From: Nymphaea colorata | Lineage: Eukaryota; Streptophyta; Magnoliopsida; Nymphaeales; Nymphaeaceae | Reading direction: 5' to 3' | Length of the DNA stretch: 64,000 bases | Assembly: GCF_008831285.2 (NCBI RefSeq) | Contig: NC_045138.2 | Coordinates: 5,857,205-5,921,204, forward strand | Shown: positions 44,930 through 55,807 of the stretch, piece by piece | Position numbering within the stretch: the stretch's first letter is position 1 | Layout of the letters: each line of letters opens with the position of its first letter | The notes under the pieces: generated by a model | The model's database searches: none | What the model was told of the DNA's origin: nothing | Seen by the model: only the letters and a program-made list of their open reading frames with translations | Program-made: the position numbers and the translations under genes

Positions 44930-46090
44930 AGCATCACTTTGCATTGACTACTTGCATACGATAGGTTACAAGAAAAGGTAGAGAAGAATCAAGAACAGGG
45001 GATGGAGTTCCCTGAATAACCGGTATACCTGGTTCAGCATCTTCCATGGATGCCCTTTTTGTCTCAATCAGGTCTGAATCAACTGCATCTGTAATCACCA
45101 TCTCCATCGCTTCCCTTTCATGTTGATCAACAATTGTCAAATGGGTCTTTTCATTAAAGGAGATGATGGTGTACTCAAACCAAGAGGTTTAACGCTTGAA
45201 TCAGTAGATTGAATAGGCGTACAAACCTTCTTCAAGTAAACTCTTCCCTTGTACACGATTTCCATTATTAGAATTGACAACACCATGGCCAGGCCCTTCT
45301 TTCCTATTACATTTTGAAAATTTTACATCTGACCAACTGACCTTTTTGGGTTCCTCCATATCCAGGCCTTTCATCTCTGCTTGCAAAAACCTGCATTGAC
45401 GGGTCATGTTGGTGGTAACCTTGCAGACAGAGCAATACTTACAATTTTCCTAGATAATCTCTTATAGAGAGACCTGGCTTTCTCCCAATCTGATCTCCAC
45501 GACAGGCTTGGGAGCAAAATTTAAGAGGACGTCAAGAAATCAGCGAGCATGCCCTAGGAATGAGGGTTTTTGTATGTGCGTCTCTTTCCAACTGTTCTCC
45601 AAAGGCTCAGCAATATTCTGAATATCAGCTGATGGCAGACCTCCCCATCTTCCCCTTCCCCCATTTCAACCTCGTTGGAACCATCGAGTTTTTCTCTGCG
45701 GGCGACTGCGACGCAATGTGAAGATCCTGAAAGCCTCTTTCGACTTCGTCGGAGCCTGGGACTCCTGACTAGTGGACTTCCCCTTTGCCCCCTCTCGTCC
45801 TTGCAGGAACCAGCAGGAAACTTTTCCTTGTCTTCCACTTTCCCTCCAGTTTCGATCTCATGAGTGTTTGGAGAACCAGACTGCGGAAGAGGCCGTCGAC
45901 AACCTCCCACCAGATACCACAATAACAGTACAGAAAGAAGGGAACAGGCCGTTGGACCCAGTCATCTTCATTTGTTTCATTTGGTTTTCGAGTCTGTGAA
46001 CTTGCTGCTGCTGCAGCCTGCATAAGAATACAACAGATGCAAATAAGAAGTAACAAATAGTGTTCGGATGTGGTAAACCTTGGCAAACTA
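44930..46090 (-). pseudogene. Possible LINE ORF1/gag-like remnant
   Basis: Three minus-strand open stretches (45769-46086, 45554-45922, 45201-45407) and one at 44934-45140 form a loosely continuous, GC-richer region. Near 45440-45390 the translation reads CKYCSVCKVTTNMTRQCRF, which resembles the zinc knuckle at the end of plant LINE ORF1 proteins, though the histidine is not in the expected place. Stops interrupt the frame. The assignment is tentative, and the region could equally be an unrelated decayed gene. Confidence 0.35.
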
Positions 46091-46430
46091 GGTGCGAATC
46101 TGGCTACTCATCTCATCCTTGCACAAGTGAAGCCAGACCTCAAATTAGGTGAGGGTCCTTCGCCCTTTTCTGGAAATTTTTAAACTCCATCGTCCTCCCC
46201 ACCATCCATCGTCTAATCCTTCGCACATGTGAAGCCAGATTGCAAATTGAAGGTTTTGTAAATAATTTCAATTTTGGAAGTCATCTTAAAAAATTCAGAT
46301 AATAAGTTGCATTAGATCCTTGTTTTTTTGTTTGATTGATTGTTGAGTCACAGCACTACTAATTGAAGAATGTCATGGTTGACACAATGGGGCATGAAGC
46401 CTGATAAGAACTACACTATTAAAATGAAGG
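46091..46430. other. Intergenic DNA, no gene seen
   Basis: GTGAAGCCAGA occurs twice (about 46128 and 46230). No other structure is recognised. Confidence 0.5.
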
Positions 46431-47020
46431 AAATCTGTCTTGCATTGTGAATATGAGTGTAAGTCCGGCCTACAATTTGATTTTCATTGACGCTACTTAT
46501 CTGGACTACAAAGTGGTGGCATACATTACTTTTAGAGTTGAATGAAGTAATATTATAAGCAGCCCAACACCTTGGACGCAAAGGGAAGGGGGAAGGCTTC
46601 TACCTCTTTAAGGTATCCCACCCCAGTCTTCTATCTTTGTTAAAAGTTGTTGTTCATTGCTTTGGCCTGATTACAATTCATCTTCTTGAAGCACAATCAT
46701 CCACTTGCCGTACCATAAATAATGTTTTCCTCAGTCTCTTTATTCTTCTATAGTGATGGTGAAGAGACCTTGGATGCTAGTAGCTAGTCGTGAGATTTGT
46801 TATGTTTCCTTCTTCATGATTTGTGTATAAGTTAGCTCCTAGTCATAGTCACCTTCTCTGGCTTTTAGCTCTCAAGGTAACTTGCCAATAATGGACAATT
46901 GCAAGCATTAATTTTAATTGACCACCTAAGCAGGCTACTCCAACTGATGTCTGCCTTGTGTACAACCTTAAAAGTAACCTTCAACTTAAGAGTTCTATGG
47001 CTACGTTTAAATCTTTTGTG
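46430..47020 (+). repeat. Composite repeat, part E (shortened)
   Basis: Matches the second half of 40735-41600 (AAAGTTGTTGTTCATTGC, CTTGGATGCTAGTAGCTAG) and continues into the next CT-rich tract. Confidence 0.8.
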
Positions 47021-47324
47021 GATTGTCTTCCTTTGATTTCTTTCTTATAATCTTTCTCTCTTCTTTATTAATCTTCCTTTACTTTTCTCATTCTCTCTCT
47101 TTGATTTCTCTCTTAAAATCTCATTTTTTCTCTCTTTTATTAATCTATTTCTCTTTTCAGTTTCTCCCTCTCTACCTCTCTCTTTTTCTTGTCTGTTTCT
47201 CTTTTTCTTCCATTTCTCTTTTAAATTCTTTCCCTCTTTTATATATTAATCTATGTTTATCTCGCTTTGATTTCTCTTTTAAATATATTTTTCTCTCTCG
47301 TTTATTAATTGCTCTCTCTCCTTG

Positions 47325-47359
<35 letters not shown>

Positions 47360-48065
47360 CTCTCTTAAAACATCTTTCTCTCTCTTTTCCGTTTCTTTTT
47401 TAAAATATGTCTTTTCCTCTCTCTCTCTCTATCTCTCTCTTCTCAATTTCTCTTTTAAAATTTATCTCTTTCACTTCCTTTGTTAACCGCACTCTCTTTT
47501 TGATTTCGCTTTCTGATATCTGTTTTGAAATCTCCTTTTTGTCCAATTTTATTGATCTCTCGCTCTTTGATTTCTGTCTTTAAAGTATTTTTTTTCTCTT
47601 TTATTAACCTTCTCTAATTTCTCTATTAAAATCTCTCTTCGTCTCTCTTTTATCAATCTCTTTCTACTTAATTTTCCTCTTAAATTATTTATTTTTCTCT
47701 CTTCTCTTAATCTCTCTCTAATCTCTCTTTTAAACCTCTTTCTCTCTCCTTTGTCAATCTCCATCTCTCTATCTTTTCAATTTTTTCTCTCTCATGAATC
47801 TCTCTCTCTCTCTCTTCTAATTTTCTCTTCAAGCCTTTTTTTTTCTCTTTTCTTTTAATAAATCTCCCTCTCTTTTAGATTTCTTTCTTAAAATATATTC
47901 TTCTGTCTATTATTAATTTGCTCTTTGATTTCTTTCTTAAACTTCTGTCTCTTGCTAATTCGCTGTTTAATTTCTTTCTTAAAATCTATCTTTTTCTCCC
48001 GTTTATTAATCTCTATTTGCTGCTCTCATACCTCTTTCTCTTTGATTTCTCTCTTAACATCTCTG
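47020..48065 (-). repeat. Pyrimidine tract (part C')
   Basis: CT-rich on the plus strand, that is purine-rich on the strand that encodes NLR3. Contains a (TA)n run at 47326-47355. Confidence 0.88.
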
Positions 48066-48305
48066 CTACTTACTCTTTTATTTTTAAACCACAACTTTAA
48101 CCATATTCTTTTCTTCATTCTCTTGATAATCACTTATTGACCATTCTATTAGTATCTCAAAAGTGTATTTTCTTTGAGAAGTACATCATCGATATGATTG
48201 AAATATAACAAGAGAACGAAAAAAGCTACTTTCATCAACTTCTTCTAGAATAGGCTATTCTTCCTCATAGTTTGGGTCCATAACGATTGGAAGGGTTTTT
48301 TTCTT
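48065..48305 (+). repeat. Composite repeat, part D
   Basis: Same landmarks as 42665-42905, followed by a further CT-rich tract. Confidence 0.85.
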
Positions 48306-48445
48306 CTGTAGACTCTTTCTCTTCAATTACTTTCTCTTTCTTTAAATCTCTCTTAAAATGTCCCTTTCTATATTTTATTAATTTTTCTCTCACTTCATTT
48401 TCTCTATTTTTCTCTCTCCCCCCTCAATTTATCTCTAGCTTTTAA

Positions 48446-48492
<47 letters not shown>

Positions 48493-49045
48493 CATATATA
48501 TCTTTAATTCATCTATTAATTTTTTTTCTCTCTTTGATGCTCTTTCTCATTTCCTCTCTCTCTCTCTCTCTTTGATATTCTTCTTCGATTTATTTTTTAA
48601 AATTTTTTCTTTCTTTTATTAATGTCTCTCTCTCTCTTCTATGTTTCTATGAAAATATATTTTTCTCTCTCGTTTATTACATTTTCTCTTCGATCTCTTT
48701 CTCTTTTCATGGATTTCTCTCGTAAAATCTCTCATTCTTTCTCTTTTATTAATCTCTTTTATTAATCTCTGCCTCTCCCCCTCTTTCTTCAATGTCTTTC
48801 TTAAAATTTCTTTTTTCATCGTTCTTATTGATTCCCCTCATACTCTCTCTTCGATTTATCTCTCCTCTTTAAATCTGTTTCTCTTTAATTTCTCTCTTTA
48901 ATTATTTTGTCTCACTTTCATTAGTCTCTCTTCATCTATCTCTTCTATTTCACTCCTAAAATCTCTCTTCCCCTCTCTCACTCAGTCACTCACTCACTTT
49001 CTCTTTCACTAGCTCTCTTTCGATGTCGTTTTTAAATTTTCTTTC
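48305..49045 (-). repeat. Pyrimidine tract (part C)
   Basis: CT-rich on the plus strand with a (TA)n run at about 48470-48500. Mirror of 24966-25785 relative to NLR2. Confidence 0.88.
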
Positions 49046-49740
49046 TTGCTTTTACTACTATCTATGTTTTTTCGGATTTGAGTACAAACAAAAAAAGTCA
49101 TATCCAAATCTGAACTAAAAATCTGAATCTGTTTTTTACATTCATATTTGAATTTTGATTGTGAACTTTGAACCAAATTTGTTCGATTTTTTAAATTTAA
49201 GAGCATTAGATATAAGTTTTTTTTAAATAAATGTGATCCAAATTTATGTATATCCGAATCCGATCTGATTTCTTAATTGGATATTCAATTTGTTTCCATA
49301 TTTGATTTTTTTCGGAATAGTTTGAATTGTAGAATCAGAATTCTTATTTTTGATGATAGGGGAATTATATTATCAGATGAAGAATTTTGATTTGAGAATT
49401 TTGGGATCGTTGTAGAATCTTGTGATTGTATCTTAGGAGGTGGAATTATGATTTCAGATTTTTTTCATTTTTCCGTAGGGTAATCAATTATGGAATTTTA
49501 ATTTCTCTTTTATCAAACACATCATTTCCAATTCTAAAATCAAAATTTCATATTATTAAACACAAAGGAGAATTAGAAGTGGAATTTTCATTTGGATTCC
49601 AGATTGCGGTAGAATTTTGTTTTTACAATTTCAATTATAAAATTAACATTCAGGGCATTCAAACACCCTCTAATAGAACCATAGTTCCGTCGCGATATCC
49701 GTCGCGATATCATAAACCATGGCTAGTATCAATCTAATGA
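49045..49740 (-). repeat. Composite repeat, parts B and A (downstream of NLR3)
   Basis: Read on the minus strand from 49740, this repeats the order seen after NLR2: GTCATTAGATTG, part A landmarks (TTCTACCGCAATC, AATGAAAATTCCAC), then part B with GGATTCGGAT-like strings. It connects the NLR3 3' flank to purine tract C. Confidence 0.82.
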
Positions 49741-50004
49741 CTATATATAATTTTTTAGCAATACTTTTTAAATTAAGTTTAAAAAATCAGCAGGATGGGT
49801 TGACAGGTAGTAAGTGACAATATTTTGGTTTATAGTGCTGGTATTGATAAGGGGGAGAGAAAGAGACAAAAGAGCCAACGGAATGCAAAAAGATGAATAT
49901 TTAACCATAACGACACCGATTTTAAAAAACCACACACATTTCAGACAATTTAAAATGAAGTGAAAAGCTTCAGTAACATCATATAGCAACACTAATCATC
50001 GTTG

Positions 50005-53000
50005 CTATAATGCTAATCTCCTTCCAAGACGGTCTCTTAACTCCTGCGGTAGATCGAGTGCAGGGCAACTGTAAATACCTAAGTGTTCAAGCTTCAAGAG
50101 GCAGGTAATCTGTTGCTTTGCATCAGTAGGACATGTTGTTTCATTTTGTTGGAAAGTAATATTATTGACGTCCATCAGAGACTTGAGATTGGGGAAGTCA
50201 TAAAGCCGTAGTTCTTTCAGTTTCGGGAGGCATAACCAGTGGCCTCCCAAGCTAATGTCATCAGTGAAACGGCGTAGGCACAATTCCTCCAGTTGGGAGA
50301 GAGCCCACACCCAGTCAGGCACCTTTCCCCATTTGAGATCTCCAGTTTTGTTGTCCTTCAAGGTCAGAGACTTGAGGGAGGGTAGAAATGTTGATACCTC
50401 CAATGGCAATGGCGATGGCAGTGTTGATTCCAAAGCTGCTCTATCTAGTTCCAAGTAAATGAGGTTAGGCATGTGATTAAGCAATTTCCATCCCAATCTT
50501 GCACTTGGGCAATTCGTCACTCTCAGAGTTTGGAGCCCTTTCAACTCATCAATCATGCCTTGTGTCTGCATTTGTGGACATTTGTAAAAATACGCCTCTC
50601 TTAGGCATGACATAGAAGTAAATGTTGTTTCCCCTGTTCCAGCTGCTGGCCACCCCTCCCAGTTGGCCAATCTATCCATTGTCAGTATCTTAAGTGAAGG
50701 AAGGCGAGTAGGGACCTGCTTCAGAGCATTACAAGCTCTCACAGCCAGCGACTCCAAGGCAGGCATGCTAGCGAGAGCCTTCAGCCCATTACATCCGTAC
50801 ACACTCAATGACCTGAGTGCAGGCATCTCAACTACTTGCTCTATGCTGCCACATTCAGACACGTTCAAGGACTCCAAGGCCGGCATATTAGCAAGAGTCT
50901 TCAGCTTACATTCGTACACCCTTAGTGACCTCAGTGCAGACATCTCAGCTGCTTGCTCTAGGCTGCCACATTCATCCACCTGCAAAGACTCCAAGGTCGG
51001 CATATTAGCAAGAGTCTGCAGCATATTACATCTGCCCACCTCCAATGACCTCAGTGCAGGCATCTCAGCAACTTGCTCTAGGCTGTCACAATCTCTCGCC
51101 ACCAATGACTCCAAGGCCGGAATATTAGCAAGAGTCTTCAGCATATTGCATCTGTACATCCACAGTGACATGAGTGCAGGCATCTCAGCTACTTGCTCGA
51201 GGCTGCCACAATAGTTTAGCTTCAACGACTCCAAGGCCGGCATATTAGCAAGACTTTTCAGCATATTACATCCGTCCACCCACAAGTTCTTCAGCAGAGG
51301 CATGCTTGGCAATTCACACAATGTTGGGCAGGCGCTGACCTCCAATTGTTCCAATGATTTAATTCCTATCACTGTTGCCAACAATGGGCAACGTCGCAGC
51401 TGTAGTGTCCGCAGCTCCACATAGTTGGTGGTGTCCAAAAACCACGCAGGCCTATCTCCTTCATAATCACAAATTCTCAACCTCTCTATGCCATGTGGAG
51501 GTTCCAAAGCATCCAGCAAACTCCTCTGTTCAGAAGCACTATCCACTTTGTCTTCCTCTCCCACCTTGAAGTTTAATTCTACACCATTTAGCTCATGCTT
51601 CTCATTAAGTTGTGCTTTCTCTGCGTCAATTACTTTCACCCTTCCCCCACCCAAACCTTCTATTAACAATTCCCCTTTCAGTTTGTTCAAGTTTTCTAGT
51701 TCCCTAATATTGCATCCTCTTGTGTCCCCTTTGTCATCGCATACAAGAAACTTATGCAGGGTCCGTAAATTGGTAAGCTTCCCCAAGCCTTCAGCTATAA
51801 ATTCCAAACACCTTGTTCCTTTCAGCCCAAGATACCTCAAGTTGCACAGTTCGCCCATTTCCTTGGGCAACTCTTTAATTTCACTATAACTTAAATCTAG
51901 TGTTTGCAAGTTCCATAGTCTACCGATTGAACTGGGCAACCGTTCCACATTAGAAGAGCATAGATCAAGATATTTTAGAAGTGAAAGACATTCGAAAGAG
52001 TTCGGTAGCTTATCCATCTGACATCCCATCAATGACAACACCCTCAACCACTTGAAATTTGTGAATTCAACCGAAGACAAGTATTTACTCAACAATGTCC
52101 GCACCTTGTGTGCTGCTGCTGAGGCCTTATATTGCATGGCCACTTTTGCATCGTCTGCACCAAGTAATGACAGATGGCGGGTGTGCTCAGAAGCAGAGGC
52201 ATGGCTATATTCCTTTCCACCTATATACGAGGCAAGGTCATGCAAAATGTCATGCAATTTGATTTCCTTATATTCAGTTTCTTCAAACAAACACCGATTT
52301 ATCAAATCATCAATATATTTATTTGCTGTCTCTTCCACATCAGTGCCTTTCTTTTGGTCAATCAATCCATGTGCCACCCATTGCTTGACCAAACTCCCCT
52401 TTTCAATTTCATAATCCTTTGGATAAATGCAGCAATACACAAAACAACTCTTCAAATCATGTGGCAAGTCATCATAGCTCAGCATGAGACCAGGAAGAAT
52501 GCTACCATATATTTCAGAAGATGGTGATGAGGCAGGCATCTTCCATTCCCATATCTCACTCTTCTCAACGCTTTCCCAGACAGCTTTCGTCATCCTTTTT
52601 GTACGCATTAAGGACCCTACTGTTTGGACTACAAGCGGCAACCCACCACACTTGGCCACTATCCTCTCCCCAATACCTTTCAAATTGTAACTCACCAACT
52701 CATTTTCATCTTTCCATGCCACATCCAGAAACAAGCTCCAACTTTCCTCGAAAGTCATTTCTGGTAATTTATGCATTTTAGCACCAATCCATTGGGAGAC
52801 TTCAACCTTTCTACTAGTGATCAAAATCTTGCTCTCCTTTGCACCTCCCATCAGGGTGTCCTCTACCTCTCCCCTCCACCAACCTAATTCCCACACATCA
52901 TCTAAGACCAACAAAAACTTGCTCTTCGAGAGCTCACTTTGTAATTGTGTACACAAGGCAGTCAAAGCGGTACCCTCAAGTTCTCTTTCCGATCTCTGGC

Positions 53001-53805
53001 ATACTTCCTTTACTATCTTTCGCAGCAAACCCATACGGGTTGGCTTCTCTGAAACACAAACCCACCACCTATGTTTCCCAAACTGTTCTTCGGCTTCCTT
53101 AAAAACCATTTTTGCAAGAGTAGTTTTCCCAATCCCACCTTGACCTACAATAGATACAATAGAAACACCACAACTTCCTAGGACACTATTCTCTGTAGAG
53201 CCATCAAGCAAGAGTTTTTTTACTGTCTCCTTATCGTTCACCCTGCCTATGGGTGGTTGGGCAGTACTTATGTGATGGGTTGTCTCTCTAGGATTGTTAT
53301 GTTCATCACCAATAGGACCCTCACCACTACTCTGTTTTGGTGTCCTGTTGAGCAAATCTACCATTTTACTATCGTTTTCTATTCCATCAAGCCTTTGGTT
53401 TATGTATTTAATTTCTTTGCCAAGTTGGTAAGAAGCAGATACATGTTCTTTAAAGCAAGAGCACAGAGTGATCCAGGGATTTCTTACCTTGTTCAATGAA
53501 GTCATAGAATCCTTCTCCCTTTTGCTGAGGTCAACCATGTTTTGGTATTCTTCGATGATGTCCTGGGCATCATAGAAAATGTCCTTCAGCTCTATCTCTA
53601 GATCTCTATCACGCTCATTACTGAAAAAGGGCTTGCAATCTGCTGCTTTGAGGGCTTTCTGCAACCGTTCCAGCTTCCTATTGAGCCTTTTGAGATCGTC
53701 TTTGGCATTCCGTATGAGGTCCACCTTCTCTTTCAATAAAGTGGTTACAGCCCCCAACAGATTAGAAATAGCTGTTTCTGCAAGTGTGTCGATTACTATT
53801 ACCAT
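50005..53805 (-). CDS. NLR3: intact CC-NB-ARC-LRR immune receptor
   Basis: A single uninterrupted frame encodes 1266 residues from the ATG at 53805. I chose this start because its context aligns with the NLR1 start; the frame is open for 15 more codons upstream. Residues 1-95 are an Rx-type coiled coil with the EDVID-like ELKDIFYDAQDIIEEY (72-87). NB-ARC (about 190-530) shows the P-loop GQGGIGKTTL (221-230), WWVCVSE, kinase-2 FLLVLDDVW (297-305), KILITSR (326-332), GGLPLV (387-392), CFVYCCIYPKDYEI (454-467) and KLHDILHDLA in the MHD position. LRRs fill 565-1250, including ten regular 20-residue units (834-1033). There is no intron in the coding part, no signal peptide and no extra domain. Family role: cytosolic pathogen sensing that triggers defence and cell death. 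Length and motif order are typical. It is the only member of the local cluster without lesions. Confidence 0.95.
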   Translation of the reverse strand: MVIVIDTLAETAISNLLGAVTTLLKEKVDLIRNAKDDLKRLNRKLERLQKALKAADCKPFFSNERDRDLEIELKDIFYDAQDIIEEYQNMVDLSKREKDSMTSLNKVRNPWITLCSCFKEHVSASYQLGKEIKYINQRLDGIENDSKMVDLLNRTPKQSSGEGPIGDEHNNPRETTHHISTAQPPIGRVNDKETVKKLLLDGSTENSVLGSCGVSIVSIVGQGGIGKTTLAKMVFKEAEEQFGKHRWWVCVSEKPTRMGLLRKIVKEVCQRSERELEGTALTALCTQLQSELSKSKFLLVLDDVWELGWWRGEVEDTLMGGAKESKILITSRKVEVSQWIGAKMHKLPEMTFEESWSLFLDVAWKDENELVSYNLKGIGERIVAKCGGLPLVVQTVGSLMRTKRMTKAVWESVEKSEIWEWKMPASSPSSEIYGSILPGLMLSYDDLPHDLKSCFVYCCIYPKDYEIEKGSLVKQWVAHGLIDQKKGTDVEETANKYIDDLINRCLFEETEYKEIKLHDILHDLASYIGGKEYSHASASEHTRHLSLLGADDAKVAMQYKASAAAHKVRTLLSKYLSSVEFTNFKWLRVLSLMGCQMDKLPNSFECLSLLKYLDLCSSNVERLPSSIGRLWNLQTLDLSYSEIKELPKEMGELCNLRYLGLKGTRCLEFIAEGLGKLTNLRTLHKFLVCDDKGDTRGCNIRELENLNKLKGELLIEGLGGGRVKVIDAEKAQLNEKHELNGVELNFKVGEEDKVDSASEQRSLLDALEPPHGIERLRICDYEGDRPAWFLDTTNYVELRTLQLRRCPLLATVIGIKSLEQLEVSACPTLCELPSMPLLKNLWVDGCNMLKSLANMPALESLKLNYCGSLEQVAEMPALMSLWMYRCNMLKTLANIPALESLVARDCDSLEQVAEMPALRSLEVGRCNMLQTLANMPTLESLQVDECGSLEQAAEMSALRSLRVYECKLKTLANMPALESLNVSECGSIEQVVEMPALRSLSVYGCNGLKALASMPALESLAVRACNALKQVPTRLPSLKILTMDRLANWEGWPAAGTGETTFTSMSCLREAYFYKCPQMQTQGMIDELKGLQTLRVTNCPSARLGWKLLNHMPNLIYLELDRAALESTLPSPLPLEVSTFLPSLKSLTLKDNKTGDLKWGKVPDWVWALSQLEELCLRRFTDDISLGGHWLCLPKLKELRLYDFPNLKSLMDVNNITFQQNETTCPTDAKQQITCLLKLEHLGIYSCPALDLPQELRDRLGRRLAL
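50707..51306 (-). repeat. Coding 60/120-bp LRR tandem array of NLR3
   Basis: Residues 834-1033 are ten LRRs of 20 residues, alternating MPALESL- and MPALRSL-type units, with one unit a residue short (YECKLKT). NLR2 has about 21 such units in the corresponding place. Confidence 0.92.
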
Positions 53806-54364
53806 TTTCCCTGGTTTCTCAGGTAAATGGAGCAAGAGGAAGAGAAACAATTTTCAAGTGGTGGGAAGAAAGGCAAATAGCTAAAAGAGAAACACCATGC
53901 TGGCACAATTACTCTTGACAACTACCTCCACCATGCAACAGCTCTCTTCTTCGTTTAATTTATGCTACATGTCAGCAAGTGGGTTTAATGTAATAATATA
54001 TCCAGCCCCTGGTATCCACGTTCTTTCATTAGTTTCAGAGGCGGCTCTTTCTCCCATACAGACTAGCTACATTCAAATTGCTGCTTCTTTTTCCTCCAAT
54101 TCTAGATGTTTATGCCATTCACCTTAATTTTCCCATTTGCAATAGTGTGACCTGTTTTTTTTCTTCAATCCGGTGAAACATGCTTATAATATTGGAGCAC
54201 ATAGCAAAAATATTCAATTATACATATTTTTATTAAGTAGAGCTAAAGAAGAAATTAAATTAGTTATATTTAGTTGCTGCTGAATAAATCTAGTGGAATT
54301 GGAAAGATCCCTAAGCCAAGGCTTCTACATCTCTTAAGAGTTCCCGTTATCAGATTGGCCAGAT

Positions 54365-54438
<74 letters not shown>

Positions 54439-54439
54439 A

Positions 54440-54489
<50 letters not shown>

Positions 54490-54925
54490 CATAACATTAC
54501 TAAAAACACTTGGCCAACGATAGTTGAACCAAGGGAACAATTATTTATGTCTGTAAACACATCAGAAGTTTATAGACCTATCAGTAGACATCGGAAGTTT
54601 AACCTACAGCTGGTCTCCCTCTTTCTTTAATTTCTACTTGCTGATTTGATAAGAAAGATTAATAAACCTTTCAGTGGGCATCGTAACTTTAATCTGCCCA
54701 CCGCTTAGCTTTGACTGTCGTGAGACCATGTGCTCTACAGGAACACATGATAAATAGTACTTGCTGATGAATTTTTTTAGTGAGTTTTATTAAAGAGAAA
54801 GGTTGTTTGTTTACAATCTTGTTGATATACAAAATCATCAGCGGAAGAAGGGAGATTTGTTTTGAACTGATCTTGGAAGCCTGTGCCCTTCACAAACGAA
54901 ATAGAACATAAAGACATTCATTTTA
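53806..54925. other. 5' flank of NLR3 and intergenic DNA
   Basis: Upstream of the NLR3 ATG (minus) is a pyrimidine-rich leader. The start context GAAAATGG has A at -3 and G at +4. No clear TATA box stands out within 200 bp. Unlike NLR1, there is no long purine tract here. Beyond 54500 the DNA is AT-rich, with no gene seen. Confidence 0.45.
54366..54490. repeat. (TA)n followed by (GA)n microsatellite
   Basis: About 33 TA units (54366-54434) run into GA repeats with occasional C or T (54438-54490). It lies about 0.56 kb upstream of the NLR3 start codon. Confidence 0.95.
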
Positions 54926-55510
54926 CTCAGCTTGAAGGCCTATATTCTTGAGATGATTGGTCACCCTTCACAGCCAATGGCCATATAAACATAAGAATTT
55001 GTAAAGACACTGTTAGAGGATGTTAGCACCTAAGCAAATGTAGGAGATCAAGGGAAAATTGTCATGATCACTTTAGCTCAACCTCTTGGGATTCTTATTG
55101 CATAGTAATGGGTCTATTCCTGTGACACAGATTCAATATTCTTCATTTGTGCATATTGAGGTTTAACCTTTTTAGATAACTCATCACTATCTTGAATGCT
55201 GACCACCCCATTTCTCTGCCCACTTGTTTCCTGTTTTCATTAATGCTGAGAGTTATTGTTGCTGTGGTCCTTAACTTTCTACTACACTAGGCATTGTGAA
55301 ATATGTGTGTGCAGTCATCAGTCCGGTTCTTATTGACGCTAATGTTCGGGACAGCAAGAGGTGACGCATACTACTTTTGAGTTGCTAAGTTTACCCACGT
55401 CCCCAAGCAGCTCTGGACCTTAGAGGCAGAGAGGGAAGGAGGCCAGAGGTAGCCAGTCAGAAAAGAAATTAAATCAGGGGCCAATTTCATGCATTGCTAA
55501 TAGTCTTGTA
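54925..55510 (+). repeat. Composite repeat, part E (isolated copy)
   Basis: Matches 40735-41480 (GCCTATATTCTTGAGATGATTG, GTCAATGATC-like and GGTCTATTC phrases) but is not followed by a purine tract. Confidence 0.75.
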
Positions 55511-55556
55511 CATCACATGTTAGGGCCAGTGGGAAGTGGGTGTAGCCCTTTTTCGC

Positions 55557-55730
55557 CAGGGGCGGAGGGAGGGGGGGGCCGCCTAGGCCATGGCCCCACC
55601 CTGGTAAAATGAAAAAAAAAATTTACATTGAAAAAAAAATTATTTTTTAATCACTCTATGTATTTTTAGATTTAAATTTAGTTTGGCCCTACCCAGATCC
55701 AGAGGTTGGACTGCTCTGGCTCCGCCACTG
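55557..55730. mobile_element. 174-bp hAT-like miniature element
   Basis: CAGGGGCGGAG at the left and CTCCGCCACTG at the right are inverted ends. The interior GGCCGCCTAGGCCATGG and the reverse of TAGTTTGGCC match the element at 28479-28669 in opposite orientation. No clear target duplication is seen. Confidence 0.65.
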
Positions 55731-55733
55731 CCC

Positions 55734-55807
55734 ACCACTCTATCTGATCTCTCCCCCTTGGTTTCTTTGTACCACTCTATCTGATCTCTCCCCCTTGGTT
55801 TTTTTGT
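55734..55807. repeat. 37-bp tandem duplication
   Basis: ACCACTCTATCTGATCTCTC and its continuation to TTTGT occur at 55734-55770 and 55771-55807 with one difference. Confidence 0.95.

Noticed and set aside
53806-53850. Start of NLR3 fifteen codons further upstream
   Set aside because: The upstream residues (FLFLLLHLPEKPGK) are not shared with NLR1, whose start aligns with the ATG at 53805.
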